From contig OZ020486.1 in NCBI GenBank assembly GCA_963971405.1, forward strand, positions 26,311,419 through 26,375,418: a stretch of DNA of 64,000 nt, given 5' to 3'. A program made the position numbers and the translations under genes. This document shows, in pieces, positions 9,976 to 21,987 of this stretch (position 1 is its first letter; each line of letters opens with the position of its first letter). The notes below the pieces were generated by a model. That model had not been told where the DNA came from and made no database searches. It saw only the letters and a list, made by a program, of their open reading frames with translations. This DNA comes from Psococerastis gibbosa. Taxonomy: Eukaryota; Arthropoda; Insecta; Psocodea; Psocidae.

Positions 9976-12005
9976 CTATTCTCCCGGATATATTATGTTT
10001 ATAAACTGTGGATTACTATGCAGAAATTGCTTAATTGTTTTACGGCACTTCTTATCTGGCATTAATGTTTTAAGATCAGTTGGTAGTGCGTTAAAAGCTA
10101 AAATCCCTAAATATGAGTGGGAATGTTTGTACGAGGCTGTTTTAAAAGTAGGTATTTGGAGATTGCGACTCTCACGCAGGCGGGTAATCCGGTTATGTTG
10201 GATGAATTCACTTTGTCCCTGGAGCGGCAGATTTTGCTGTAATCTATATGTTAATAATTGGAAGCAGTAAGATGATTTTATCGATGGTACCTTGAATTCG
10301 TTGTACAGTGTTAGGGATGGGTACAGGTAATGTTTTCTCAAACTGACTCTAATGACATGTCTTATAGAGATTTCTACAGGTTCTAGATGAGTTTGGTGGG
10401 CACCTCCCCAAGCCAATAAACTGTAGGATGCTATAGAGTTGACTAGCGAGAGATAAACTTGCCTCAGTAAATTAATGTCAAGTATTTGTCTGAGTAATTT
10501 AAATTTGTATATTGTCTTCCGTACCCGTTTAGCTGTAAGTGCAATGTGTTCAGCCCATTTCAAATGTTTGTCTATTGTCACCCCTAGGTATTTGTAGTTA
10601 TCTACTCTTTTTATAACATGACATGTGCAATCGGGGACGTTAGGGTCGCATAGTCTTTCATGTAACTTTATGGATGATCTTGCAGGTTGGCCCGTTGCGG
10701 TAAGGCTGAATGTGATGTATTCCGTCTTAGAGGTATTAAGAGTAAGCTGATTGTTAGCTAGCCATTCTTTAACTCTCTTAATTCCATTTCCTGCTTTAGT
10801 ATGCGTGTCGTCCCAGGTTTTGCCTGAAAAGTATAGAGTTGTATCATCAGCGAAACCCAGCAGAGTACCATCCAGATTCATTTCGAGCAGGCTATTTATA
10901 AAAATCAAGAATAACAGAGGACCCAGGACTGTACCTTGAGGGATCCCGCATGTCACAGTTGTTGTGCAACTTAGGGAAGACGTTTGATAACCGTTATTAG
11001 TTTTGGAAAGTCGTACGAATTGTTGCCTGTCTGTTAAAAAAGATCTTATTAGGTTGTTGGCGTGGCCTCTAATTCCGGCACGATTAAGTTTTTTAAGCAA
11101 TAACTCATGGGACACTCTGTCAAAAGCTTTTTCAAGGTCTATGAATATGCATACGGGGTGGTTTCCGTCGTCAAGATCCTTATATAGTAGGGATGAAAGT
11201 TTTGCAATCGCGTCTTGAGTACTACGTCCATTTCTGAATCCGTATTGGTTGTTTGATATAGGTAGTTTGTTGTTTCTAAGAAGTTGGTCAGTCTTGATTT
11301 GATAGTTTTCTCAATAAGTTTAGCAATGGTACTCGTAAGTGATATCGGTCTATAGTTAGACATGACAGTCTTTGGGCCTTTTTTATGAACAGGTATGACT
11401 TCAGCAATTTTAAGTACTTTAGGGAACACCGCATTTGTTAATGAGAGGTTTATGAGATGGGTGAGAGGTTCAAGTAAGTGTTCCGCATGCTTCTTAAAAA
11501 AGGAACTAGAGATTTTGTCAGGACCTGAAGATGATTTAGACTTTAACTGGGAAATATATTTCATTGTCTCTGTTTCATCAATAGGAGTTAAGAATATGGA
11601 TGTTGGATTGTTATTTGCCCCATCTTGGTAAGCTTGTGCTAACGGTAAATTTGCAGCAAGTCTTTCACCCACAGTGGAAAAGTAGTAATTGAAAGTATCG
11701 CACATCTCCTTTAGGTTACTGTTATTTATTGAGTGACCCCTACTATCAGTAATTTCTGTGATCTCGTGATGTATCTTCGTGTTATCAGTTATTTCGTTAA
11801 TAGTTTCCCAAGTTTTCTTTAAGTTGTTTTTATGTTCTTGTAGTTTTCCTTTGTAATAACAATTTTTTGTTTTAATTATTTCGCGTTTCACCCTATTATT
11901 ATTCTTTTTATAGTCTTGCCTCAGGGCTACGTTAGTTTGCTGACAATTTAGTTTTAGTTTCAGTTTGTCACGTTGCCTTATTAGTATTAGTAGATCATTA
12001 TTCAT
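9976..12005 (-). pseudogene. LINE ORF2: reverse transcriptase region
   Basis: Two frames carry the domain. 12005-11139 holds the RT N-terminal part (SSSGPDKISS, NYRPISLTSTIAKLIEK). 11115-9976 holds SHELLLKKLN, CGIPQGTVLGPLLFL, the active-site GFADDTTLYF, NTSKTEY and the C-terminal thumb-like region ending in LPTDLKTLMP. The frames join by a shift near 11250-11270, after which the DNA reads NNQYGFRNGRST and IDLEKAFDRVS. Both catalytic Asp motifs (IDLEKAFD and FADD) are recoverable, but the copy cannot encode an intact enzyme. Confidence 0.85.
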
Positions 12006-12102
12006 CCACGGTTTTAATTTTGTTACGCGATTAGAAATTTTTATGTGTTTCTTGCTGGCACCTATGTTGCTGTTGAGGGTATTTTGAAAACTTTGGGCGC
12101 AT

Positions 12103-12975
12103 TTATCTGTATCTGTTTCTTCCAGAACTGCCGCCCATGACTCGTTTTTTTAAAAGTTCACTAAGCCTATTATGGTCTATTACTTCTACGAGTTTGTTCC
12201 TTTTTTCGTACACTGGTTGCGAGTTGTTATGTAGTATTGAGAGAGCTGTGATATAGTGGTCTGTAATATTAGATTGTAGTATATGTCCCGAGCTATGATT
12301 GGTTTGTTTGGTAAAGATGTGGTCGATGCAGGACATAATAGTTCCGTCTACTCTAGTGTAGCAGTTGATAACCGAGTAAAAGCCTCTGGATGACAGTAAA
12401 TTCAGGTATTCTAAAGTAACGTTATCGAGGTCTGTGTCGAGTATGTTAATATTTACATCCCCTGCCAAGTGGATCATATCATTATTTTGGAAGCCAGATA
12501 GAAAAGTCGCTAAGCCGGAGATAAATGTAGCAACGTTCGTGGGTGGAGGTCTGTATATGGCCAGAATATTTTGGAGTTCGTTAGAGAATTTAAATGAGAT
12601 ATGAGCCGCACTACTACCGGGTATTCCGGCCGGTGAGCAGGTAGCCGAGAGGCTAGCCCGCGTGAAGATCGCAATTCCGTCACATTTGTTTATTTCACTT
12701 GAGTAAAGATAAGTCTGATAATTTGGTATAGTAAAATTTCTTTTCGGATTTATTTGGGAGTGCCATGTTTCAGTTAAAATTATAATATCAAAGAGAATGC
12801 CAGTACCGTTTAGAATTAGCAAAAATTCGTCGAAGTTAGCTCCTATGCTTCTAATATTCATTTGTATAATTTTTAAATGTCTATTACTGAAGAAATTGAT
12901 ATCAAAGTTATTTCTGCATACATTGGTTTCATTAGTATCTTCATTGTCGACTAAACTTAGGAACGTTCTGCTCAT
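12103..12975 (-). pseudogene. LINE ORF2: APE-type endonuclease region
   Basis: The frame contains QMNIRSIGANFDEF, LTETWHS, AIYRPPPT, LAGDVNINIL, SCIDHIF and ITDHYI, the ordered motifs of an apurinic-type endonuclease that nicks target DNA. All expected catalytic Asn/Glu/Asp/His positions are visible. The frame is lost in a run of seven A near 12144-12150 (minus strand). The following sequence continues in another frame into the RT region that begins at 12005, so this is one ORF2 broken by a one-base shift. Confidence 0.85.
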
Positions 12976-13523
12976 TGGTAGTCTCCTTCCATTACCTACG
13001 CCATTCCGTTGAGATTAAATTAAATACATACAGCTCAAGAGACTAATATGGATATTATGAGCTATTATTTGTTGGTCTATCATACATTTATGTAGCCTAT
13101 AACTAGTTTGAGAAACAAAGCATATTAAATAAGCTTATTAAATAATAAAAATACAATTTATCAAAAGTTTTATGCTTTATACTTTCTTACTTGGTAGATA
13201 GCCTAATTTACATAACCCACAATTTCGTTACATTGCACTAACTAAGAGTTGAAATAAAATAGATAGATACGTGAAAAATCATAGGTCTACCAGCAGTGCA
13301 GTCTACGTAGGTAGGTACATGTAAGGCTTATTTTCATGCAAATATTATAAGAAACTAATCCTAAAGTCATGACCAAAATGAGAACATACGAGGCTGTACA
13401 TAGTGATGAGCTAAACAGCAGAGATCAGAAATCAACTTGTGGTAGCCTGATCAGTTCAAATCCACTGTCTCTATAGGTTGGTAAATAGCGAGCTCGCGTT
13501 ATACGATATTAAGACTTATAAAT

Positions 13524-14239
13524 TTATTTTACTATATTATATGCAACCTGTTTGGTGGTGCTTCTTGTGTTTATAACCCTTGGTGGCTCTATAGGCATCT
13601 TTGCTTTTTCCCCTTCGATACGTGAAACTTCCTCTAAGCCTTGGAAAGTGGTTACTCGGTGTTTCGTGTTGGCTATTAGAATTACAATGGTGCCATCAAT
13701 AGTCCAAACGTTTTCGACTCCATGCCTTGTTCTAGCGTCTCGGAGGACATCCATATGTTGACGGGTAAGATGCTCGGTTACAGTGGTGCCTGTTCCTTTC
13801 AACTTCTTTTTATTTGAAAAACGTTGTTCCTTGGTGCATAGGCAGTAAATTTTATTACAACGGGTCTTGCTTTCCCAGAGGATTTCTTATTATAAATAGG
13901 CCCTATTCTGTGAACTCGGTCCAAGTCTTTTTCCTCCAGTTCACATACACCTTGGGTTTTTAAGAAGTCAATTGTCAATTTTTTTGTGTCTTCGTTCAGG
14001 GATTCCGGTAGACCATGTATCAATAAGTTATTTCGCCTGGAGTAAGACTCGAGGTTATCCATTCGGTTTGAAAGGTCAGACAAAATATCCTTTACCTTTA
14101 TAGAGAACTGGACGAATCTTTCTTCAATTGATGAGATCGCATCTTTGTCTACTGCATCACTTGAGTCACCTTTGGCCTTATCAAGGTCATAACGGATTAC
14201 ATTCATTTCACTAAGTAAAAGATCAATTTTATGCTCCAT
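13524..14239 (-). pseudogene. LINE ORF1 remnant
   Basis: 14239-13799 encodes a coiled-coil-like N-terminal part and the L1/CR1-type ORF1 segment NLESYSRRNNLLIHGLPE, followed by DRVHRIGP and KARPVVIKFTAYAPRN. The next frame (13802-13524) continues with GTGTTVTEHLTR, ARTRHGVENVWTIDG and a basic tail. The switch is in an A-rich run at about 13801-13815, a single-base shift. Family members bind RNA and chaperone retrotransposition. This copy is broken. Confidence 0.75.
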
Positions 14240-14270
14240 ACTTGCTGTTTTATAAGTTTAAATTCTGGTT

Positions 14271-14859
14271 GACACTTTTGAATAGATATTTAGTTATTTA
14301 TAAAACAGTTTTCTTATTTAAAACTTAAAGATTTGGCGTAGGCAATAAAAACGAACTTAAGCGGTGGCCATCTTGAAATCTAATTGTTTTGTTATTTAAA
14401 TAGAAATGAAGCGTTTATTTAAAATTATACTAGTAGGCCTAGAAATACAATTTTTTCATAATGATAAATTCATCATGAACCTGTTACAGTTTACGCGGGA
14501 GACTGCCACCCGCGCGTAACGCTTCGAAGTATTCTATGTCGGCATATACACGTCAAAATCGCTAAAAAAGTGTATTTTTGACATATAGCCTACAACACAC
14601 TTTCAAAATTTTCTTGTGGGGGATAACCCCTGGACTTCTTCCGTGAAGGAACTAAAAACTTATTTGATCAACAAGTCCCCATAAAGGCTCAATTTTGTTT
14701 AAATCCAACTTAGGTAGGTACCCAGGTAGGTTATATCAACGATAAAAAATAAATAATGTCCTGGTGGTATGTAACTTCTTATAGTGGCCCATTAAGCAAG
14801 GATGAATGCCAATAACCCCATGGTTTTCCGGGTATCATTATGGTTTTGGCACCAAAAGA
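14271..14859. other. No gene recognised
   Basis: AT-rich sequence, possibly including the 5' end of the decayed LINE. No other repeat pairs recognised. Confidence 0.4.
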
Positions 14860-15290
14860 ATTTATAAATAAATAGTTAATAAATAAATAATGACTTTTAG
14901 TTCTCCTGTTCTCTTACACTCAACTAGTAATGCCCTACAGAAAATATAGCATGTGTGGGACTCAAACCAATAACCGCATGCAGGTGAAAGTCAGAGTCCA
15001 TATACCACTACTCAAGCACGTAGCCAGGATTTTATTTCGGGAGGGGCTATAACTGCCGGGGGGTTATGGAATGCCCCCAGTGAAACGGCGGGTCAAGTCT
15101 TCCGTAATCTGCGGAAGTATCTTGCACTATCAAATCTATTGTATATACACTGGATTGAGCGAGAATAAAATAAATATAAATAAACTAAAAAAATAATTTT
15201 TCCCTCCTTTTTGACATTTTGGGAGGGGCTTCAGCCCCCAAAGCCCCCTCCCTGGCTACGTGCCTGCCACTACTCTACTACATGTCCTGA
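14860..15290 (-). mobile_element. SINE-A copy split by a hAT-like MITE
   Basis: 14860-15012 and 15267-15290 together form a SINE-A copy on the minus strand: TTTA tail at left, B-box-like GGTTTGAGTCCCA, head near ACATGTAGTAGAGTAGTGG at right. The intervening MITE inserted in the A-box region, duplicating CCACTACT. Confidence 0.75.
15013..15266. mobile_element. hAT-like MITE with perfect 8-bp target duplication
   Basis: Left end CAAGCACGTAGCCAGGA, right end TCCCTGGCTACGTGCCTG. Flanked on both sides by CCACTACT. Internal G-rich (left) and C-rich (right) blocks are present. Confidence 0.88.
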
Positions 15291-15334
15291 CGAATTTTCG
15301 GCTACTGGGAAACTGGCTGGCATCCTAATAACTT

Positions 15335-15582
15335 CATGGCCGTGCCCAGGGGGGTGGTCCAAGGGGCCCGGACCGCTTCCGAAATAAAAGGGCTTTACAC
15401 AAAATTTAGTTTAATTTTATATTTTAGTGATACAATTTATCATTTTATGTTAACCTATATTGTTATAAGAATTAGAATATTTCTTTTTTAATTTGAACAC
15501 TGGATAGAATGGACTTTCATTATTAAAATACGTAAAAAAAAATTTGGACCCCACAAAAACAAAAAACCTGGGCACCGTCTTG
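15335..15582. mobile_element. hAT-like MITE
   Basis: Left end CATGGCCGTGCCCAGGGG, right end CCTGGGCACCGTCTTG. The left flank is AATAACTT. The matching AATGACTC (6 of 8) is found only if the next element (15586-15748) is removed, so that element later landed within its right target duplication. Confidence 0.75.
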
Positions 15583-15585
15583 AAT

Positions 15586-15748
15586 CGGGCCCGTACCCAG
15601 GATTTAATTTGGGGGGGGGGGCAGAACAATTTTTACATCAGTAATGATTTTAGTATTTTTAGCTAAAACTCTTACATTATTTATTATCAAATTTAGGAGG
15701 GCCATGGCCCCCTTGCCCCCCCCCCCCCTCGCCTTGGGTACGGGCCTG
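15586..15748. mobile_element. hAT-like MITE abutting the previous one
   Basis: Left end CGGGCCCGTACCCAGGA, right end CCTTGGGTACGGGCCTG. Flanks TCTTGAAT and CCTTGAAT are an 8-bp duplication with one mismatch. A G12 run lies near the left end and a C13-14 run near the right end. Confidence 0.82.
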
Positions 15749-15806
15749 CCTTGAATGACTCAATTTAAATTTAATCAAGTGCAGGTATGAGACTATATCA
15801 GACTAT

Positions 15807-16526
15807 ATGACCGCATTCGACTGCGTACAGTATAAACTACTACTGGAAAAGCTGGTTTGCTACGGTATACGAGGAGAAGCAATAAACTGGATCGCAAGCT
15901 TCCTATCTGACCGAAAACAATACGTAGAAATCCAAGAGCAAAATTCAGAAGTAGAAGATCAGACAGGGGATTACCAATCAGAAGTAGCTACAAAGAACAT
16001 AGGCGTAGGGCAAGGCTCCGTTATGGGACCACTTTTCTATCTACTCTATGTCAACTCACTACTTGAAAGTAATGAAAACGAAAGGCTGATGTTCGCGGAC
16101 GATACTACGCTCATCATAACTGGTCCTTCAATAGAAGAAACTGCGATAAAGTGCACTAAAAAGCTAGATGACATAAGACTCGAGTTTGCCACACATGGGC
16201 TAAACGAAACAAAAACGCAACTAACAGTGTTCTCTAACTCCCAACCTGAGCTTGACATATACCCACGCATAGCAGGACAACCAGTAACTGCAACCGACAC
16301 TAACACCTACAACACAAGGCAACGGGGAGACCTTGTAAGGTCAGCGCCACGGATAGCCAAGTGTGAGCGACTGGATACTATATTACAAGGTTTCGCCTAC
16401 CTTAGAAAACTCCCGATTGAACTGAGAGCGGCGAGAAATGCTTCTAACTTCCCTAAGTTGCTTAGTAACCATCTCTTAGAGAAAGCTTTCTATACTGTCA
16501 CTGAGGCACTAGCACAAGGGCAATGA
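15807..16526 (+). pseudogene. LINE reverse transcriptase fragment with internal deletion
   Basis: A 239-residue open frame from the middle of an RT. It starts at motif A (TAFDCVQYKLLLEKL), then IGVGQGSVMGPLFYLLYV, the active site RLMFADDTTLII and LNETKTQLTVFS. After DIYPRIAGQPV the frame jumps to NTRQRGDLVRSAPR and LRKLPIELRAARN, which is the usual C-terminal end of such ORF2 proteins. About 200 residues of thumb/C-terminal region are therefore missing while the frame stays open. The 5' side is truncated too, so there is no authentic start. It is not the same copy as the 9.9-14.3 kb LINE. Confidence 0.8.
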
Positions 16527-17054
16527 CAGAACTACCTGATTTGACGATACTCTGACGATTTTTCTTTATACTTTACATGTATTGTATAATTTAAAGGAAA
16601 TATATATTGTATTGTTTTGTATACCGAAAACCCTTACGATACTCGCATAATGTACCATCGTCCGACGTCCAACAATCAAGGTAAATGGTAGAAGCCCAAA
16701 CTGCAAGTCACAAAAGGACATATTTCGGTTTGATTCTTACCGGATGGGGTGGAAAGTTGATTTAGATCGAACAGTTGAGCCAATGTTACGCTTGCCGCTT
16801 GCGGAAATCGTTGTTTAAGTTGGAGTACTGCAATTTTGCAGGGGTTCGGAATAACTCTGCGTGACCTCTTACAATCCCCAACATTTTGAACAATATATAT
16901 TATATTCTGTATATTCTCCCGCCGCTTGCCAGCTTCTGTTTTCATATTCATACCGCTTTCCCAGTGTACAGTACAGTCGATTCAAGTTAAATAAAGTATC
17001 ACTCTGTACTTTGAATTGGGACATGGTGTATTAATAAACAATGATAGTAAATAG
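16527..17054. other. No gene recognised
   Basis: Probably the 3' UTR of the RT fragment at left, then unrecognised sequence. An open minus frame at 16676-16951 shows no family motif. Confidence 0.4.
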
Positions 17055-18011
17055 CAGTGCCGGATTAACCCATGGGCACTTGGGGCACAGGCCCCAGGCC
17101 CCCCAGAAATTCCTAAAATTCCGCCCCCCCCCCCAACGAGATTTTTTTAAATATAAAAATATAAAAAAATTAAAAATTAAAAGTTTTGAAATTGGCGGGA
17201 AATTATGTGTTTTTTTTCATGCAATGCTGGTAGATTTATGAATTTTTCTAGAGGAGTTTGCACCAGAGGCGGACGAAGCGACCGGCACTGCGGGCCATTG
17301 CCTCATCTTTGGAAGGCAGTTATATTCTTTGCCTCTAAAATCTAGGTCTTACTGCACTAATAATGCATGTAAAGCAGGCGGTCCCGGGCTTTCCTAGTTG
17401 AGTGTAAGAGAGAGCTTTATAGCCCTAACACCGCTAGGTTGGCTTAGTAATAGAAACAATAAAAAGTCCTTATTTATTTATTTAAAACCCCACTATTTCA
17501 GCCCTATTTTTCAAACATTTTCTCCCGGGGGAGAGCCCCGGTACCCCCTGTTCACAATTGTATTAATTCCCTGTAATTTATAAACCTTATTCCTCTCAAA
17601 ACGTGTAAAACCTCAGTATTTCAGCCCTATTTTACAAAAATTACATTAATTGCCAGTAAAATCTCAAAAGTTACTGCTATCAAGATGCGTAAAATCAAAC
17701 TATTTCAGGTCTGTTTTCGCTAAACTTCTACCCCGTAGGAGACCCGTTGGCCCCCGTTCATATCCTCCGAACCGAACTAAGATCATTAATTTAAAAGCTG
17801 CGTACGTCCATGAGAATGGCTTTCCCCATTTTATACACTTTTATGAGAATAGGTGGAGGGGCACCAAATTATACATCGCCCCCTTCGAAAACCTATCGTT
17901 ACGCCACTGACAAGTGCCTCTCCTTTAATGAGGTCTGGCCCGCCTTTGGTTTGCACTCACGGCCCCCTCATATCTTGTACCCCCGGCCCCCCAGGGGTTA
18001 ATCCGGCACTG
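17055..18011. mobile_element. hAT-like non-autonomous element with 17-bp ends
   Basis: Ends are CAGTGCCGGATTAACCC and GGGTTAATCCGGCACTG, perfect inverted repeats. Flanks GTAAATAG and GTAGATAG are an 8-bp duplication with one mismatch. No transposase is present. A truncated SINE-A copy is nested inside. Confidence 0.88.
17365..17484 (+). mobile_element. 5'-truncated SINE-A nested in the hAT-like element
   Basis: Contains GCATGTAAAGCAGGCGG, GGTTGGCTTAGTAATAG and the TTTA tail, the 3' half of SINE-A, without the tRNA-like head. Confidence 0.75.
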
Positions 18012-19763
18012 GTAGATAGTAAAACAAAAAGTCTCGATTTAGACGGAGTTAAACTTTCTTTAACTTAGTCCTGACCCTGAGCGTCGAGGGATAGGCTATT
18101 CATATTTTTCCTTAGATAAAAGCCATTTTTTCACACAGCAATTTCTGTCTCGGTTTCACTGCGCTTATATAGACATTTTGTTGTACACTGCAGTCTTACT
18201 ATTGTATTGTAGCATGTCTCTGGTCCTAATTCAAGGAAACAATTAAAAACTTGTTATTTTGCATCTTCATTCCCAAATTCTCCCCTGGCCCCACTCTGGT
18301 GAACTCTCAGTCCGGACACCTAAGTAGAAAAAAAGGATTAGGCCCTACATGTACCGTACTTTAAAAAAGAAGAAATTTCATTTTTTTTGGCGCCCCCATT
18401 TTCTTAAAAAAATGTAGAAAGGGGAAAGCCGTTGTCATGGACGTACGCAGCTTTCAAATTAGCTAGGAGGAAAGACTTTTATGTCCTCTGCGCAGGCGTC
18501 AGGGGGTTCGGGAGGTTGAAGGAGGCCAGGGGATTTAAAAACAAAAATAGGCCTGAAATTGGGTTTTAAGCATTTTGTCAAAAAATATTTTTAGATATGG
18601 CAGACGAGAACGTTTTTGAATAAATAGGCGCAGAAAAGTGGATTTTTTACCGTGGGGCTTTGATTGATGGTTGTCTTATTCGTGTAATGGACGGGTTTGG
18701 AGCACCTGGCCAAAAGAGAGCTCAGCCTCTCTTCAAGACATTGTCGCTCGTAAAATAGTTTTTTTTCATTGATTTTAATTCAGAGAAAGACCTCTCACAT
18801 GTGTCAACGATAGAGAAATTGTCAACAAGTTTATAAGCCGGTTGTTTTGCAGGCTGGCTGAGCTGCCTAAATAAACCCCAGTTCCTCAATGAAATCCAAT
18901 TAATTACCGGAACTTTATATTTTTGTATTTATATCTATGTTATAATTTTTCTGTTATAAATTATATAGTATACAGTATATGTTGACTATTTTTTGTCCAA
19001 TGTGGCGCGCCTATGTGATTTGGCGCCGAGGTGGAAAACAACAATCTGATATTTAAACAAACTTAGGTCAAAACAACCTTCAGTTCGGGGATTTTGCAGT
19101 TTATGTTTGATTTGTTTTGTGTGGGTGTTATTAATAAATAATCATCATTATTATTATTAACAATGCCGTGAGCCACTAAAGATCTAATGTTCCCCAACAG
19201 CCAACAGGCAGCAAATGGAATTAGTTGTTGGAACTCGAGTGCAAAGTGAGGTAGTACGTGTTGGGGCTGGGACCGCTGGGTTGCTGGGTTGGCATGAGAG
19301 ATGGTACAGGCACAGCTGGCATAACAAGAGGAAATGGCAGGAGGAAGAAATAGAGGGAACACGAAGAGAAGGACGACCAAACTGTGAAACAGAAACCACA
19401 ATAAGACGATTTCAGGAGAATGGGAATGATACCAGAGGAAGACGTCAATGGAGAGACAAGAGGGAGTAGAAGAGGCTCACGTATCACACTCATCTTACTT
19501 GAGATAATTATTTAGGGATTATGATGTTGAAGAACAGAGGAAACGGGGAATAGGGAAGTATTGTCAACCCAATGAAAAATTTAGTGGAGGCGACATAGTA
19601 GTGGCGTTATTTCAGATTTAATTTCGGGGAGGGGGCACCTTTTTTTTAACAATGCACCCTTTACAAGAAATAGAGAAAACTAACTTCCCACACCTTCTTT
19701 TTCGTGGCTTAATGGAAGTTAAATTCCCCCCATTTAATAACCAAAGAGTCAAATATATCGACT

Positions 19764-19767
<4 letters not shown>
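18012..19767. other. No gene recognised
   Basis: Contains one hAT-like tip without a partner (CATGGACGTACGCAGC at 18436). A purine-rich stretch at 19210-19470 is open in several frames on both strands, but none matches a family I know. Confidence 0.4.
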
Positions 19768-19805
<38 letters not shown>

Positions 19806-19860
19806 CGTCTTTATTGAACAGCGTAGTTAGGGCCTATGGCCTTTCCTTACACTAAACTAC
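19768..19860 (-). mobile_element. Probable LINE 3' end with (TTA)n tail
   Basis: On the minus strand AATAAAGACGAT (signal at 19815-19810) is followed immediately by a (TTA)n tract of about twelve units (19768-19803). This is the usual structure of a LINE 3' terminus with a microsatellite tail. The upstream body was not recognised. Confidence 0.4.
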
Positions 19861-20029
19861 CTTTACATGTTGGAGGGTATAATTATTTCTTATTCTATTT
19901 TAATTACCCATTCATACTAACATACGTACTTACATGCATCCATCATTCATATCCCTAATCATTTAACCCGACTGTAGGTCTATTATAAAGATTAAAGGTT
20001 AGCATGAAAACAAGACTTTATAGTCTTAT

Positions 20030-20093
20030 TGTTCGCCTTTTGTTTTGTTTACAATAAAGTCGTATTTTCATTTCATTTCATTTCATTTCATTA
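20030..20093 (+). mobile_element. Probable LINE 3' end with (TTTCA)n tail
   Basis: ACAATAAAGTCGTATTTTCA is followed by repeated TTTCA units to about 20092. Poly(A)-signal-plus-pentamer tail typical of a retroposon end. No coding body recognised. Confidence 0.4.
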
Positions 20094-21030
20094 AAATTAT
20101 AAATTATAAAATCATAGCCATCACTGTGACACATTGGTTTTCTTTTATTATTTCTTGTAAGCTTATTTTTTATGATTAGGTTAGGCTTTATTTTCGAAGA
20201 AACTTATGTTTTTTGGGGGAGGGGCAACTTCCCCCTCGCCCCCCTCCCCAATGATTATATCTAATCACTACACTCTTTCAATGCGATGTGATCTGCTATC
20301 GAAATTCAACCGTAGTTTAGCAGATCACCACTCACCCTATTGAAGGGAGGGTGAACTAGTGAGGGTACGGGGGTATGTGTTTCACTCAAATTCCTACAGG
20401 GTGCGATCTCTGCTCATATCAAGGCTGAAGTATAACCAATTTGTCATTGCTATTCGAATGTCAAAACGTTTTTGCCTTTTGTTTACCATCTATAGGTAAC
20501 TACAGTATTTGTTAAGAAGTCGAATCTTTTGTGTTAATTGAATTAAAGCAAAGACTCTGGATTCTAGACAACCTACAGTATAATTAAGCACGTATTCTGC
20601 ATTTTGGTTGCGGGGGGGGGGGGGCGGACAAAAAAAAATCAATGCTTTAAAACGCTTTCTACCGTGAACAAAATATGTAAAAAGTATATACGATAACAAT
20701 TAATGATAAAAAAATAAAAATAAATAAAAAATAAATAGATGATCATACCGTTTACAAAACAATTTTCCTGCCACTCTTGTTGGTTGGCCATTCGGTCCAG
20801 GACGTCGCCAGGACTTAGAAAACGGTAAATCTGACAATATTTTTTTTTAAATGGTAGACTGCAGGCTGCAAGTGCCATAGGCGAAATCGAAACGAAACTA
20901 TTCTGCCCGTAGGTAGGCTAACCAATTTTGGCATTGGTTCAATCATATATGGGCTCGCCCATAACCTCATATCGTTTTAAGAATGTTTTGCTTTCTGAGC
21001 CCACTCAGTCATTGAGTAGCGGCTATAGTA
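20094..21030. other. No gene recognised
   Basis: Includes C-rich and G-rich runs (about 20214-20250 and 20611-20625) that resemble remnants of hAT-like MITEs. No clear inverted ends were found. Confidence 0.4.
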
Positions 21031-21173
21031 AGGCGGGGTTTCCACATACGTCAATGGTCAATGAGAAATGTGAAATTGACGTTCTAGCAGACATTGAAGA
21101 CATACTAAAAATTCTGCTACCACGTCACAACCATATTTCCCATTGACCATTGACGTATGTGGAAACCCCGCCT
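21031..21173. mobile_element. PAL element copy 2
   Basis: Palindrome with ends AGGCGGGGTTTCCACATACG and its inverted partner; arms contain TCAATGGTCAATG. The core (CAGACATTGAAG on the left, CTGCTACCACG on the right) is slightly diverged. The same arm type occurs at 62479-62622. Confidence 0.88.
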
Positions 21174-21240
21174 AATGCATGATTCACTTGTCAATCACAC
21201 CCTCCTCATATTTAGAGCCATCATCTCTCGGTATAAATTA

Positions 21241-21390
21241 AGGCGGCTATTCCACCGACGTCGATTTTGAATGTGAATGTGTCATGGCGTGGTAGCAGAC
21301 ATCATTAATAAGTCTCTGTCTCTCTGTGATGTCTGCTACCACGTGATGAAACATTCACATTCAAAATTGACGTCGGTGTAATAGCCGCCT
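21241..21390. mobile_element. PAL element copy 3 with TA flanks
   Basis: Ends AGGCGGCTATTCCACCGACG and the inverted partner; arms carry GATTTTGAATGTGAATG, unrelated to copy 2 arms, with the GTGGTAGCAGACAT core. Flanked by TA on both sides. Confidence 0.88.
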
Positions 21391-21987
21391 TACAGAAAGT
21401 GGAATACGGCATATAGTTATTATATATAGCCTTGCTGCCAAGCGCATATGATACGAGTGACAAACAGCGGCAGAATGCAGTCAGTATACCTTTATAATAT
21501 ATAGCTAATGGATTGGACTGCACTTACCGAAACATTGGGAGAGTGAACCTTAATGTCTCAAATGTCTGTGAGTATAGGTTGGATTCATGGTACTTAAAAT
21601 TACGATTGAATTGTATTTTAATCACCTAAACGTGGGATGTGATAAAGGCATCTTATTTTCTTCTTAAAAAGTAGTATTTCTGGAAAAGAAAGCTTAACTG
21701 CGATTCAGTGAATTAATCAATGACTGAATGAGTTATGCATTTCCAATCTTTACAAACAATATATACCTATACAAAAAGTACAATTTTGCCCTAAAGGCTA
21801 GGCCCCTTTTTGTTGAAAAATTTTAATTAAGATAAGATCAACTAATTTAAAGCAACATAAACTTTAGTGGAAGTATGTATCAGTATAGGTACACCACAAA
21901 AAAAATATGAGGTTGAATAACAATGGACTGGTTATCGATGGTAATGGCACACAAGAGGGCCTAGCATACCGTTTAGTATTAGCTTAA
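21391..21987. other. No gene recognised
   Basis: AT-rich sequence without recognised repeats or coding. Confidence 0.4.

Larger units (their letters stand above)
9890..14270 (-). mobile_element. Decayed two-ORF LINE
   Basis: On the minus strand the order is ORF1 (14239-13524), a ~550-bp AT-rich spacer, then ORF2 endonuclease (12975-12103) and reverse transcriptase (12005-9976), with no RNase H. At least three frameshifts break the two ORFs. 5' and 3' ends are estimates; no target duplication was recognised. The layout fits jockey/CR1/L2-type non-LTR elements. Confidence 0.75.

Noticed and set aside
19063-19493. Several overlapping open frames on both strands
   Set aside because: A purine-rich stretch lacking stops in many phases; no recognisable protein family.
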